Shown here piece after piece: positions 35,052-44,508 of a stretch of 64,000 nucleotides of DNA; position 1 is the stretch's first letter, and every line of letters starts with the position of its first letter. The stretch covers positions 372,001 through 436,000 of the forward strand of contig NZ_CANLBS010000003.1 in the NCBI RefSeq assembly GCF_947488945.1. The letters run 5' to 3'. The stretch comes from an uncultured Streptomyces sp. GTDB lineage: Bacteria > Actinomycetota > Actinomycetes > Streptomycetales > Streptomycetaceae. The notes beneath the pieces were generated by a model. That model was not told the origin of the DNA and ran no database searches. It saw only the letters and a program-made list of their open reading frames with translations. A program made the position numbers and the translations under genes.

Positions 35052-37118
35052 ATGGCCGTCATCGAGAAGACCGCGGTCGCCCGTGACCGCACCCCCGCGG
35101 CCACGACGGGCGCGGTCGCGGTGGCGGCCGCGCTCGTCGCGCTGGTCGCGGTGCTCGCCGCCGTCGACATCACCCAGGGCACCGCCGACGTCGGTCCGTC
35201 CGAGGTCTGGTCCGCGCTCACCGGCAACGCCGGCGTGAGCGACGCCTCCGTCGTCATCGCGTCCCGGCTGCCCCGGATGGTCGCCGCGATCCTCGTCGGG
35301 GTGTGCCTCGGCATGTCCGGGCACGCCCTCCAGACGATCAGCCGGAACGTGCTGGCGGCGCCCGACACCCTGGCCGTCAACGCCGGTTCGTACCTGGCGC
35401 TCGGCCTGCTGGCCGTCACCGGCGTCTCGCTGCCCCTGCTCGCCTCCTCGGGCGCCGCGTTCGTCGGCGGTCTCGCGGCGGCCGCCGTCGTGCTCGGTCT
35501 GTCGGGGCTCGGCCGGGGCACCGTCCGGCTGGTGCTGGCGGGCAGCGCGCTCATGCTCGGTCTGAACGCGGTGACCGAGGCGCTGCTTCTGCTCTTCCCG
35601 CAGGAGACCGAGGGCCTCTACGCGTGGGCCCAGGGCGGTGTCAGCCAGAACGGGTTCGACGGGGTGCGGCAGATGCTCCCGGTCGTCGCCGTGGGAATCG
35701 CCGGGCTGCTGCTGGTCGGCCGCCGCATCGACGCGCTGGCCCTCGGCGACGACGCGGCCCGCGGTCTCGGCGTGCCGGTGCGCTCCACCCGTGTGGTCAC
35801 CGTCGTGCTGGCGACGCTGCTGGCCGCCGCGTCCGTCACGCTGGCCGGCCCGATCGGCTTCGTCGGCCTGTGCGCCCCGGCCCTGGTGCGCCCGCTGATC
35901 CGCCGGGTCCGCGGCCTCGTCAGGTCCCGGGCGAGCCTGCCCGTGGTGGCCCTCGCGGGCGCCGCGCTCGTACTCGGCTCCGACGTGCTGCTGCGCGTGG
36001 TGGTGCCCGCCGACGTCGCCGTGGAGGTGCCGACCGGCATCGTCACGAGTGTGGTCGGCGGCGTCTTCCTCGTCGTCATGGCGCTCCGCACGCGGGACAC
36101 CGGCGGTGCGGAGGCACCGGACCGGCTGCGCATCCCCGGGCGCCCGGCGTTCGTCGTCACGCTGGCCGTCCTGGTGGTGGCGCTGGTCGCCACGATGATC
36201 GCGGCGGTGCTGCTGGGCGACGCCAAGCTGCTGCTGGGCGACGTCTTCAACTGGGTGCAGGGCCGGTCCGGACAGGTCGTCTCCTTCGTCCTGGACACCC
36301 GCGTCCCCCGGGTGGCGGCCGCGCTCCTCGCGGGTGCGGCGCTGGCCCTGTCCGGCACGATGGTGCAGGCGGTGAGCCGCAATCCGCTGGCCGAGCCCGG
36401 CATCCTCGGCGTCTCCGGCGGCGCCGGCCTCGGCGCGGTGCTGCTCGTCACGACCACGACGGGCGCCGGTTCCTGGGCGATCGCGGGCGCCGCGTTCGCC
36501 GGTGCCTCGATCGCCGCCGGGATCGTCTTCGGGCTGGCGGCCCGGGGCGGCTTCCAGCAGAACCGTCTGGTGCTGCTGGGTGTCGGCGTCTCCGCCGCGT
36601 CGGCCGCGCTGATCAGCCTGGTCATCGTGCTCAGCGACCCGTTCGACACCACCAAGGCCCTCACCTGGCTCTCCGGCTCGACCTACGGGCGCAACCTGCC
36701 CGACGTGGTGCCGGTCGGCGTGGTGCTCGTCATCGGGATCGTGGTGGCGGTGGTGCGCCGTCGGGAGCTGGATCTCGTCGCGCTGGACGAGGACACCCCG
36801 AGGCTGCTCGGCCTCGGCCTCTCGCGGGCCCGGCTCGGCTTCCTGACGGTGGGCATCCTGCTCGCCGCCACGGCCGTCGCGGCGGCCGGCACCATCGGCT
36901 TCGTCGGCCTGGTCGCCCCGCACGCGGCCCGCGCGCTCGTGGGCCGCAGGCACGTGCGGGTGGTCCCGGTGGCGCTGCTGCTGGGGGCGGTGCTGGTCTG
37001 CCTGGCGGACACGGCCGGCCGCACGGTGATCGCCCCGGCGCAGCTCGGCGCCGGCCTGATGACGGCCGTCATCGGCGCGCCGTACTTCCTGTACCTGCTG
37101 GTCCGTACCCGCCGCTGA
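35052..37118 (+). CDS. Iron-siderophore ABC transporter, fused double FecCD permease
   Basis: A 688-residue permease made of two FecCD domains in one chain (about 20-340 and 365-685), as in FhuB. Each half carries the family motifs. In the first: RLPRMVAAILVGVCLGMSG, QTISRNVLAAPD and GPIGFVGLCAPALVR. In the second: RVPRVAAALLAGAALALSG, QAVSRNPLAEPGILGVSGG and GTIGFVGLVAPHAAR. About 20 membrane helices are expected. The fusion means one permease polypeptide per transporter. Last gene of the iron-box operon. Confidence 0.94.
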   Translation: MAVIEKTAVARDRTPAATTGAVAVAAALVALVAVLAAVDITQGTADVGPSEVWSALTGNAGVSDASVVIASRLPRMVAAILVGVCLGMSGHALQTISRNVLAAPDTLAVNAGSYLALGLLAVTGVSLPLLASSGAAFVGGLAAAAVVLGLSGLGRGTVRLVLAGSALMLGLNAVTEALLLLFPQETEGLYAWAQGGVSQNGFDGVRQMLPVVAVGIAGLLLVGRRIDALALGDDAARGLGVPVRSTRVVTVVLATLLAAASVTLAGPIGFVGLCAPALVRPLIRRVRGLVRSRASLPVVALAGAALVLGSDVLLRVVVPADVAVEVPTGIVTSVVGGVFLVVMALRTRDTGGAEAPDRLRIPGRPAFVVTLAVLVVALVATMIAAVLLGDAKLLLGDVFNWVQGRSGQVVSFVLDTRVPRVAAALLAGAALALSGTMVQAVSRNPLAEPGILGVSGGAGLGAVLLVTTTTGAGSWAIAGAAFAGASIAAGIVFGLAARGGFQQNRLVLLGVGVSAASAALISLVIVLSDPFDTTKALTWLSGSTYGRNLPDVVPVGVVLVIGIVVAVVRRRELDLVALDEDTPRLLGLGLSRARLGFLTVGILLAATAVAAAGTIGFVGLVAPHAARALVGRRHVRVVPVALLLGAVLVCLADTAGRTVIAPAQLGAGLMTAVIGAPYFLYLLVRTRR

Positions 37119-37263
37119 GCCGCCCGGCCCCCGGGGGCGGGTTCCCGGCCGGATCACCGGCCCTGGGGCCCGCCCACCGGCGTTCACGGGCCACCGCGCG
37201 CCGCTCGCGGCCCTGTACCGGCGCGCCGCGCCCGTACCGCCTGACGACGTACGGGGGCGGGTC

Positions 37264-38139
37264 TCAGGCCGCCGCGTCCACGGCGGTCACCGGCAGCACC
37301 AGGCCCCAGGCGCCCGGCCAGACCGTCCAGGTCCGGGTCCGCACCGGGCCGCCGACCTGTATGTCCGCGCGGTAGCGGAAGTCGGGTCCGGAGACCGTGA
37401 CCGCCTTTGCCTCGGCCGTCAATGTCTCGCCGGATGGCCCGCGCACCACCACGTCGGCGAGTCCGCCGCCGCTGTGCGAGGTCATGGAGACCCCGGCCAC
37501 CGGATGGTCGAGGTCGTTGAGCAGCACCCCGTCGGCCTCCACCCGCAGCCGGTGCAGGACGGGCGCACCGGACGGTCCGCCTCCCCCCGCGGGGCGTACC
37601 AGGGAGCGGACCAGGGAGCGGCAGACGTCCCAGACCGCCGACACGCCGGGCGGCTGCGGTTCCACGGACGGACCGCCGCCGGACGGTGGAACCGGAACCT
37701 CCAGATCGCCCAGCACCACGCCGTCGCTGTCGTCGACCAGGAGGTCGAGGCGGCGCACGGTTCCGTCGAGCGCCGTACGCGCGGCGGCGACGGCCCCCGC
37801 GGGCACGCCGAGGGCGTGGGCGAGCCGCAGGGCGTGGGCGGCGCCCACCGGGATCAGGGAGAGCGCGCCCTCCGCGAGCTCCCGTTCGCGGTGCAGCTGG
37901 GCCACCGCGCGCAGCAGCGCGTGGTCGTCGCCGATGACGACCGGGCGGCGGTTCCCGCGCCGGGAGAGGGCGCGGGCGAACTCCTCCGGAGTGTCCGGGA
38001 CGCAGATCTTGGCGTGCGCGCCGGCGTTCAGCACGTCCCTGGCGATACGGACGGACTCACCGTCGGTCCGTCGGGCAAGGGGGTCGATGACCACCAGCAG
38101 CTGGTCGTCGCCGTCGCCGGGGGGCTCTGCAGCCGACAC
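37264..38139 (-). CDS. Diacylglycerol/lipid kinase-like protein
   Basis: A 291-residue protein related to the DAGK catalytic (YegS/LCB5-like) family: LLVVIDPLARRTDGESVRIARDVL at the start, RPVVIGDDHALLRAV where the family has a GGDGT-like motif, and LIPVGAAHALRLAHALGVP in place of the usual P-x-GTxNDfAR. The nucleotide-binding GGDGT is not conserved (GDDHA), so kinase activity is doubtful. GTG at 38139 has AGGAAGG upstream; an ATG at 38172 is possible. Divergent from purA. Confidence 0.7.
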   Translation of the reverse strand: MSAAEPPGDGDDQLLVVIDPLARRTDGESVRIARDVLNAGAHAKICVPDTPEEFARALSRRGNRRPVVIGDDHALLRAVAQLHRERELAEGALSLIPVGAAHALRLAHALGVPAGAVAAARTALDGTVRRLDLLVDDSDGVVLGDLEVPVPPSGGGPSVEPQPPGVSAVWDVCRSLVRSLVRPAGGGGPSGAPVLHRLRVEADGVLLNDLDHPVAGVSMTSHSGGGLADVVVRGPSGETLTAEAKAVTVSGPDFRYRADIQVGGPVRTRTWTVWPGAWGLVLPVTAVDAAA

Positions 38140-38173
38140 CTCGGTCCTTCCTCGGGTAGCATCTTGGTGCAAG

Positions 38174-38201
38174 AGCCCCTTGCGCTATTGCGCCAGGGGC
38201 T
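38174..38201 (+). other. Hairpin in the purA upstream region
   Basis: AGCCCCTTGCGC and GCGCCAGGGGCT pair (11 of 12) around TATT, followed by TTCGTCTATA. It lies about 125 bases before purA and may be a leader attenuator, or a terminator-like structure shared by the divergent promoters. Confidence 0.5.
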
Positions 38202-38325
38202 TCGTCTATACCGGGGCACCCGGTTCGACGGCTCAGGCTCTGCCGTACATCGTCGTGCGGCAGGTACGACCTTTACGTACGCCCCCTGACCTTGGACATG
38301 CCCCGCCCGGAAGGGGTGTACGCCT

Positions 38326-39609
38326 GTGCCCGCACTTGTGCTGCTCGGTGCTCAGTGGGGTGACGAGGGCAAGGGGAAGGCCACCGATCTCCTCGGTGGA
38401 TCCGTGGACTATGTCGTGCGTTACCAGGGCGGCAACAACGCCGGCCACACGGTCGTCGTGGGCGACCAGAAGTACGCACTGCATCTCCTCCCCTCCGGAA
38501 TCCTGTCGCCGGGGTGTACCCCGGTCATCGGTAACGGTGTCGTGGTCGACCCGGCGGTACTGCTCTCCGAGCTGAGCGGACTGAACGAGCGAGGCGTCGA
38601 CACGTCCAAGCTTCTGATCAGCGGCAACGCTCATTTGATCACCCCGTACAACGTCACGCTCGACAAGGTGACGGAACGGTTCCTCGGGAAGCGGAAGATC
38701 GGCACGACCGGTCGCGGCATCGGCCCGACCTACGCGGACAAGATCAACCGCGTCGGCGTCCGGGTCCAGGACCTGTACGACGAGTCGATCCTCACACAGA
38801 AGGTCGAGGCGGCGCTGGAGCAGAAGAACCAGCTCCTGGCCAAGGTCTTCAACCGGCGGGCGATCGAGGTCGAGGGCATCGTCGAGGAGATGCTCCAGTA
38901 CGCGGAGCAGATCAAGCCGTACGTCACCGACACCACGCTGGTGCTCAACCAGGCCATCGACGCGGGCAAGGTCGTCCTCTTCGAGGGCGGCCAGGGAACC
39001 CTGCTCGACGTCGACCACGGCACGTACCCCTTCGTCACCTCGTCGAACCCGACCGCGGGCGGCGCCTGCACCGGTTCCGGCGTGGGTCCGACGAAGATCA
39101 GCCGGGTCATCGGCATCCTCAAGGCCTACACGACCCGTGTCGGCGCCGGTCCGTTCCCGACGGAGCTGCTGGACGAGGACGGCGAGGCGCTGCGCCGCAT
39201 CGGCGGCGAGCGCGGTGTCACCACCGGCCGCGACCGCCGCTGCGGCTGGTTCGACGCGGTCATCGCGCGCTACGCGACCCGCGTCAACGGCCTCACCGAC
39301 TTCTTCCTCACCAAGCTGGACGTGCTGACCGGCTGGGAGCAGATCCCGGTGTGCGTGGCGTACGAGATCGACGGCAAGCGCGTCGAGGAACTCCCCTACA
39401 GCCAGACCGACTTCCACCACGCGAAGCCGATCTACGAGATGCTGCCGGGCTGGTCCGAGGACATCACCAAGGCCAAGACCTTCGCCGACCTGCCGAAGAA
39501 CGCGCAGGCGTACGTGAAGGCGCTGGAGGAGATGTCGGGCGCACCGATCTCCGCGATCGGCGTCGGCCCCGGCCGCACCGAGACCATCGAGATCAACTCC
39601 TTCCTGTAA
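38326..39609 (+). CDS. purA: Adenylosuccinate synthetase
   Basis: Condenses IMP and Asp with GTP to adenylosuccinate, the first AMP-specific step. The 427-residue protein begins [21 protein letters not shown] with the GDEGKGK phosphate loop. It also has [10 protein letters not shown], the [11 protein letters not shown] motif, [26 protein letters not shown] and KLDVLTG. GTG start at 38326. It is monocistronic with a strong terminator. Confidence 0.98.
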   Translation: MPALVLLGAQWGDEGKGKATDLLGGSVDYVVRYQGGNNAGHTVVVGDQKYALHLLPSGILSPGCTPVIGNGVVVDPAVLLSELSGLNERGVDTSKLLISGNAHLITPYNVTLDKVTERFLGKRKIGTTGRGIGPTYADKINRVGVRVQDLYDESILTQKVEAALEQKNQLLAKVFNRRAIEVEGIVEEMLQYAEQIKPYVTDTTLVLNQAIDAGKVVLFEGGQGTLLDVDHGTYPFVTSSNPTAGGACTGSGVGPTKISRVIGILKAYTTRVGAGPFPTELLDEDGEALRRIGGERGVTTGRDRRCGWFDAVIARYATRVNGLTDFFLTKLDVLTGWEQIPVCVAYEIDGKRVEELPYSQTDFHHAKPIYEMLPGWSEDITKAKTFADLPKNAQAYVKALEEMSGAPISAIGVGPGRTETIEINSFL

Positions 39610-39675
39610 GGGGTACGCGACGGGCCCGGGGCGGGCCCGCGGGACGGCGCCGCACGAGGGCGCCGGACGACGGCC

Positions 39676-39709
39676 GGAGGCCGGGACGCACACCCGCGTC
39701 CCGGCCTCC
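39676..39709. terminator. Terminator between purA and the PstS-like gene
   Basis: Perfect 14-bp stem (39676-39689 with 39696-39709) and a six-base loop between convergent genes. Confidence 0.85.
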
Positions 39710-39777
39710 GCCGCGTCCCGGCCTCCCCGTCCGGGGATCTGATTCGCGGGTCGGGGGCGCGTCCGGGGGCGCTCCGG

Positions 39778-41304
39778 TCACGCCCCCGAGGCGCACATCG
39801 CGGCCGCCCGCGCCTCCGAGCAGGGCACATGGCCGTGGGCGCGCAGGGCCTGCTGGTCGTGGGAGGTCACGTAGGCGATGAAGCGGGCGGCGAGTGATCC
39901 GGCGGGCGGGGCGTCGTAGGTGTAGGCGTGTTCGGTGACCCAGTAGGGGTAGCCGGTCCCGGTGATGGTGTCGGGGGACGGGGTGACGCCGTCGATGGAG
40001 AGCCGCGCCAGGCCGGCCGGGGTGCGGCCGTCGCGCAGTTCGCTGTAGCCGATCGCGCCGTCCACCCGGGCGACCTTGCGCAGCACCTCCTCGGTGGAGC
40101 CGAGTTCGCAGCGGACCACCGGAACGGCCGGATCGTCGTTGGTCTCGCAGTCGCGCGAGGAGGTCGGGATGGGCTCGTTGCCGCCCAGCACCCGGCTCTG
40201 CAGGGCCGTCCGGGTGCCGGAGTCGGCGTCGCGGCTGACCAGCCGGATCGGGATGCTCGTCGGGCTGCCCAGGTCCTTCCAGTCGCGGATCTCGCCCCGG
40301 TAGATCTTCCGGATGTTCTCCAGCGACAGATTCCGCACCGGTACGCCGTCGTTGACGACGAGCGAGAAGAGGACCAGGGCGATCTGGCCGTTCTCACGGA
40401 GCCGGGGATAGCCGTTCGGCCTGGGGCCGTCGGAGAACGCCACCACCGGACCCGGCGTCGAGGCCGTGGCGTCGCCGAGCAGCCGGACCCCCGCGTCGCT
40501 GCCGTGCATGTCCACGGCGACGGTGGCGCCCTCGCACTGCTCCATGTAGAGCTTCGCCAGGTCGGACACCGCCGGTTCGAAGGCGGTGGAACCCACCACG
40601 GTCAACTTCCCGCGGGCGCACTCCACCGGCGGCGGGGTGCGGTCCACCACCAGGATCATCGTGGCGAGGGTGACCATGCCCGCCGTCAGCGCCACCGTGA
40701 TGAAGCGGGCGGCCCGGCTGAACAGAGGAGGCTTGTCGTCGGGCCGGGCGGCGGTGTTGGGCCTGATCTCGCCGTCCCGGATGCCGCCGACCACCCGGAT
40801 CGGGCTGCCGACCGGGCCGCCGGTGAGCAGCACCAGCAGCTTGAAGTGCTCGTTCCGGTTGAGCGGTACGCGCGGCAGCCTGATGAGCTGCCCGCCGTGC
40901 CGCATGCCGGCGGCCGGGGTGAAGTGCTCCATCAGGTGCTCTGCGCCCACCGGCTGCGTCACGGCTATCCCGCGCACCATGCGGTCGGTGAACTCCACCG
41001 TCAGCCCGTGGAGTTCGCGCCCGGTGTAGTCGTCCCCCGCGATCGACTGCGAGCCGTCGTTCTCGATCCGCAGCAGGACGAGGGTGGCGTCGGACATGTC
41101 CGGGGTCTCGTCGAAGAGGCCGAGCCGCACGTTGGCGCGGCCCTGGCTCACGTCGCTGCCGATGGGGGTGTCCATCTGGACGCGGTAGCCGATCCGGGTC
41201 CGGCGCGGCACCCGGCGCTCGTAGCGGAGGACGCCGATCGAGACGGCGACCCCGACCCCCGCGGTGAAGACCGCGATCACGTTCTCCGCGGTGAACCATT
41301 CCAC
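39778..41304 (-). CDS. Membrane-tethered PstS-like substrate-binding protein
   Basis: A 508-residue protein with an unusual layout. A first membrane helix (about 6-25) is followed by a beta-rich domain of about 170 residues and a second helix (VALTAGMVTLATMILVV, about 200-222). A C-terminal PstS-like phosphate-binding domain follows, with LTVVGSTAFEPAVSDLAKLY, VAVDMHGSDAGVRLL, the GEIRDWKDLG motif and VSRDADSGTRTALQSRVLG. No phosphate permease is adjacent, so it may be a sensor or receptor. I chose the GTG at 41304, preceded by a run of G; an upstream ATG would add low-complexity residues. Confidence 0.8.
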   Translation of the reverse strand: MEWFTAENVIAVFTAGVGVAVSIGVLRYERRVPRRTRIGYRVQMDTPIGSDVSQGRANVRLGLFDETPDMSDATLVLLRIENDGSQSIAGDDYTGRELHGLTVEFTDRMVRGIAVTQPVGAEHLMEHFTPAAGMRHGGQLIRLPRVPLNRNEHFKLLVLLTGGPVGSPIRVVGGIRDGEIRPNTAARPDDKPPLFSRAARFITVALTAGMVTLATMILVVDRTPPPVECARGKLTVVGSTAFEPAVSDLAKLYMEQCEGATVAVDMHGSDAGVRLLGDATASTPGPVVAFSDGPRPNGYPRLRENGQIALVLFSLVVNDGVPVRNLSLENIRKIYRGEIRDWKDLGSPTSIPIRLVSRDADSGTRTALQSRVLGGNEPIPTSSRDCETNDDPAVPVVRCELGSTEEVLRKVARVDGAIGYSELRDGRTPAGLARLSIDGVTPSPDTITGTGYPYWVTEHAYTYDAPPAGSLAARFIAYVTSHDQQALRAHGHVPCSEARAAAMCASGA

Positions 41305-41521
41305 GGCTGCTTCGCACCCCCCCGTGCGTACGCGCCCCCGCACGCCCCGGCCCGTCGCGTGCCGGTGCGGCCTGCTGTCCGCCACGGTAAGGGCGGGCGG
41401 GACGCGCGGAAGGGGGGCGGGGGGAGTTGTCGGACAGTGTTCGCCGGCCGTTCAGCGGGCGGGACCGTCCTGAAGGGCGCCGGGCGCGCCCTCGTTCGCC
41501 GAAATCTCCAACTCCGTTTAT

Positions 41522-41549
41522 TGGTCCAGACCTTGACAGGTCCAGACCA
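41522..41549 (+). promoter_or_regulatory. Chitinase promoter with two DasR-type (dre) boxes
   Basis: TGGTCCAGACCT (41522-41533) and AGGTCCAGACCA (41538-41549) flank a TTGACA -35 at 41533-41538. Streptomyces chitinase promoters are known for such 12-bp direct repeats, which match the DasR dre core TGGTCTAGACCA. Control by N-acetylglucosamine sensing is expected. The rest of the 330-bp spacer (41305-41634) shows nothing else clear. Confidence 0.88.
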
Positions 41550-41634
41550 TTCTCGGTTGAGTGGAGTTCCCCCCACGGGGTGCCGCGTCCGCCCGTCCTC
41601 CGGGAACGTGTGCGCCCGCAGAAGGAGTGATCAC

Positions 41635-42525
41635 GTGATCCGACGCCTCACGAGTCTGCTGGCCGCGCTGGCCGCGGTGCTCGCCACGATCCTCTTCCTC
41701 CCCGCCACCACCGCCTCGGCCGCAGGCTGCGCCGCGGCCTGGAGCTCCTCGGCGGTCTACACCAACGGTGGCTCCGCCTCCTACGCCGGGCACAACTGGA
41801 CCGCCAAGTGGTGGACCCAGAACGAAAAGCCGGGCACCGCCGAGGTCTGGGCCGACGCCGGGAGCTGTACCGGCGGCGGTACGGACCCCGGCACGCCCGT
41901 ACCGGGCGGCTTCGTCGTCAGCGAGGCGCAGTTCAACCAGATGTTCCCTAGCCGGAACTCCTTCTACACGTACTCCGGCCTGACCGCCGCCCTCTCCGCC
42001 TACCCGGCGTTCACCACCACCGGCAGCGACACCGTCAAGCGCCAGGAGGCCGCGGCCTTCCTCGCCAACGTCAGCCACGAGACCGGCGGACTGGTGCACG
42101 TGGTCGAGCAGAACACCGCCAACTACCCGCACTACTGCGACACCAGCCAGCCCTACGGCTGCCCGGCCGGCCAGGCCGCCTACTACGGACGCGGTCCGAT
42201 CCAGCTGAGCTGGAACTTCAACTACAAGGCGGCCGGCGACGCCCTCGGCATCGACCTGCTCGGCAACCCCAACCTGGTCCAGACGAACGCCGCCGTCGCC
42301 TGGAAGACCGCCCTCTGGTACTGGAACACCCAGAGCGGACCGGGCACCATGACCCCGCACAACGCCATCGTCAACGGCGCCGGATTCGGTGAGACGATCC
42401 GGTCGATCAACGGCTCGCTGGAGTGCAACGGCGGCAACCCGGCGCAGGTCCAGAGCCGCATCTCCAAGTACCAGGCGTTCACCTCGATCCTCGGCACCAC
42501 TCCGGGATCGAACCTGAGCTGCTGA
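41635..42525 (+). CDS. Secreted family 19 chitinase with a chitin-binding domain
   Basis: Extracellular endochitinase of 296 residues. A signal peptide (about 1-30, ending TTASAAG) leads to a CBM5/12-type chitin-binding module (CAAAWSSSAVYTNGGSASYAG...HNWTAKWWTQNE, about 31-75). A Gly/Thr/Pro linker follows, then a GH19 catalytic domain with the acid SHETGG near 140, YYGRGPIQLSWNFNY, and NGAGFGETIRSINGSLEC. GTG start with AAGGAG seven bases upstream. Regulated through tandem dre boxes at -113 to -86. Confidence 0.95.
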   Translation: MIRRLTSLLAALAAVLATILFLPATTASAAGCAAAWSSSAVYTNGGSASYAGHNWTAKWWTQNEKPGTAEVWADAGSCTGGGTDPGTPVPGGFVVSEAQFNQMFPSRNSFYTYSGLTAALSAYPAFTTTGSDTVKRQEAAAFLANVSHETGGLVHVVEQNTANYPHYCDTSQPYGCPAGQAAYYGRGPIQLSWNFNYKAAGDALGIDLLGNPNLVQTNAAVAWKTALWYWNTQSGPGTMTPHNAIVNGAGFGETIRSINGSLECNGGNPAQVQSRISKYQAFTSILGTTPGSNLSC

Positions 42526-42548
42526 CCCCGCACGGCACCGCTCCGCCA

Positions 42549-42583
42549 GGGGGTGCGCCCGGCTCCGGCCGGTGCGCGCCCCC
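42549..42583 (+). terminator. Probable terminator after the chitinase gene
   Basis: GC-rich stem GGGGGTGCGC (42549 onward) with GCGCGCCCCC (ending 42583) and inner CCGG pairing. The following 42584-42855 shows no gene. Confidence 0.55.
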
Positions 42584-42855
42584 GTCGGCGTCCTGAGGGC
42601 CCCGCCGAAGCGGCCCGGACAGCGGGGATCGCGGTGCCCGGGCGGCTCCGGAGACGGCACAGGCCCGGCGGCAGCGGCCACCCCCGTGGGCCGATGTCGC
42701 CGGGCCTTCCTGATGCCTCCGGGCCGCTGTGCCGTGGTCCGGGACGCGATGCCACGCCCGCCGGCGTCCGACGCGTCCCGCCGCTCCCCCGAACGTGTCA
42801 CCGGGCCGAGAGCACGTAAGGGACTCTAGGCGGGTGGCACGGCGCACCGGGAGAT

Positions 42856-42900
42856 TCAATCCGCACAGCGTCCGCGCTCCGGGGGTATCAACCCGCACAG
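42856..42900 (+). promoter_or_regulatory. Direct repeats upstream of the PucR-type regulator
   Basis: TCAATCCGCACAG (42856-42868) and TCAACCCGCACAG (42888-42900) are 12 of 13 identical and 32 bp apart, about three helical turns. They lie 50 bases before the regulator start and could be a cooperative activator or autoregulator site. Confidence 0.55.
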
Positions 42901-42950
42901 TCGAACCGGTACGCTGCCGTCCGGTTACACGGCGAGCCGCTGGGGGTCGG

Positions 42951-44498
42951 GTGCACACGCGGGAACGGGCCGACGACGTGCTCCGGATGTGCCGCCTCGC
43001 GCGCAGCGGAGGCACCTTCGACCTGCTGCACTGGCTGGCCGGACGGGCGGACGGCTGGGCCGGGGTGCTGGAGGCCGACGGCACCGTACTGCACGCCTGT
43101 GCGCGCACACCCGACGCGGACGGCGTGACCCCCGCCGCCGAGCTGGCGGCCACCGGCGCACGGGAGTTGACCGCACGCGGCGCCGACTCCTACTGCCTGG
43201 ACGCGGACGACCGCACCGCCTTCGTCCTCCCGCTGGAGATGCCGAGCGCCTCCCGCTCCCCGCACCCACCCGTCCTCGCCGTGGTCGCGGCGAGCACCGC
43301 CCGGCCCGGCCTGGCCGCGCTTCTCGCGGACGCGACGACGCCGTTGACCCTGTGCTTCGAGGCGGAGACCCTCGAACGCAAGCGCCGCCGCATCGACCTG
43401 GCCGAGTCCCGGAGCCGGGAGGCGGTGCTGCACCTCCTCATGACGGGACAGCTCTCCATCGCCCACCAGGTGGCTGGCGCCCTGCGCCCCCGCCTCCCGG
43501 AACCGGTCCGGGTATGCGTGGTCGAGTGCTCCGGCGGCCGGCGCGAGGCCGTGGAACAGGTCTGCGGCGAGCACGCCGGCGACCGTACGTGGATCGTGCG
43601 CTGCCCCGTCTACGCCCGCCACCTCATCCTGATCATGCCCGCCGACCCGGAGGAGGGACGCGGCCCGCTGGACCGGGCGATAGCCGGGCTGGTGGACGAC
43701 TGCGTCGTCGGCGTCAGCGAGGAGGTCCCGCTCTCCGACACCGCGACCGGCTACCGCCAGGCCTTCCACGCACTGGCCGTCGCACGCGGACTCCCGGTGC
43801 GGCACGCCCGGTTCGGCTCCTCGCCCGAGCCCGCCCTCGTCGTCGGCAGCGCGGGTGCCCGGTGGGCCGACACCCTGCTCGCCCCGCTCCTGACCTACCT
43901 CCCGCGCCGCTCCCAGGACCCCGGCAGCCAGGAACTGGCCGCCACCCTCGGCTCGTGGCTCGCCTTCTCCTCGCTGGCCACCCAGCACCTGAAGATCCAC
44001 CGCAACACCCTCGCCGCCCGCCTCAAACTCATCGGCGAACTGCTCGGCCTGGACCTCCACAGCCTCGCAGACCAGGCCGCGCTCGACCTGGCCCTCGCCA
44101 TCCGGGCCACCCCGGCCCTGCCGCGCCCGGCCGCCGGGGCGACCGCCCCGTCCGCGACCGCCACCGCCGAGGGCGCGGCCGGCCTCGACGCGATCCTGCG
44201 GCGCCCCGCCGTCCAGGAGTGGGCCGCCCAGCAACTCGCCGCCCTGGCCGCCCTCACCACCAGCGGCGTCGCCGAGGCCACCTTGCGTACCTGGATCCGC
44301 TGCGAGGCCCAACTCGGCCCGACCGCAGAGGCACTGGGCATCTCCGTGCCGGGGGCCCGCAAGCGCCTGACCCGCCTGGAGAGTCACCTCCAGCGCTCAC
44401 TGCTCCAGACGCCCAGCGCCCGCTACGACCTGTGGCTGGCCTTCCGCGCCGCCGATCTGGGCGCGGGCGTGGCTGCGGGGGTGCCGGTGGGCGGCTGA
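42951..44498 (+). CDS. PucR/CdaR-type regulator with two C-terminal HTH copies
   Basis: A 515-residue cytosolic regulator. The N-terminal two thirds form a sensory region (DLLHWLAGRADGWAGVLEADG and a GAF-like strand pattern). A PucR HTH lies about 340-385 (LKIHRNTLAARLKLIGELLGLDL then QAALDLALAIRA). After a short Ala-rich linker a second, divergent PucR-type HTH follows (GPTAEALGISVPGARKRLTRLESHLQ then YDLWLAFRAADLG). Two copies are unusual, since the family normally has one. GTG 42951 fits after the direct repeats. The effector is unknown. Confidence 0.8.
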   Translation: MHTRERADDVLRMCRLARSGGTFDLLHWLAGRADGWAGVLEADGTVLHACARTPDADGVTPAAELAATGARELTARGADSYCLDADDRTAFVLPLEMPSASRSPHPPVLAVVAASTARPGLAALLADATTPLTLCFEAETLERKRRRIDLAESRSREAVLHLLMTGQLSIAHQVAGALRPRLPEPVRVCVVECSGGRREAVEQVCGEHAGDRTWIVRCPVYARHLILIMPADPEEGRGPLDRAIAGLVDDCVVGVSEEVPLSDTATGYRQAFHALAVARGLPVRHARFGSSPEPALVVGSAGARWADTLLAPLLTYLPRRSQDPGSQELAATLGSWLAFSSLATQHLKIHRNTLAARLKLIGELLGLDLHSLADQAALDLALAIRATPALPRPAAGATAPSATATAEGAAGLDAILRRPAVQEWAAQQLAALAALTTSGVAEATLRTWIRCEAQLGPTAEALGISVPGARKRLTRLESHLQRSLLQTPSARYDLWLAFRAADLGAGVAAGVPVGG

Positions 44499-44508
44499 GG
44501 ACGCCGTC

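Noticed and set aside
41629..41640. GATCACGTGATC palindrome over the chitinase start as a second parS
   Set aside because: It shares only the central TCACGTGA with parS and lacks the GTTT/AAAC flanks; it overlaps the ribosome site and start codon.
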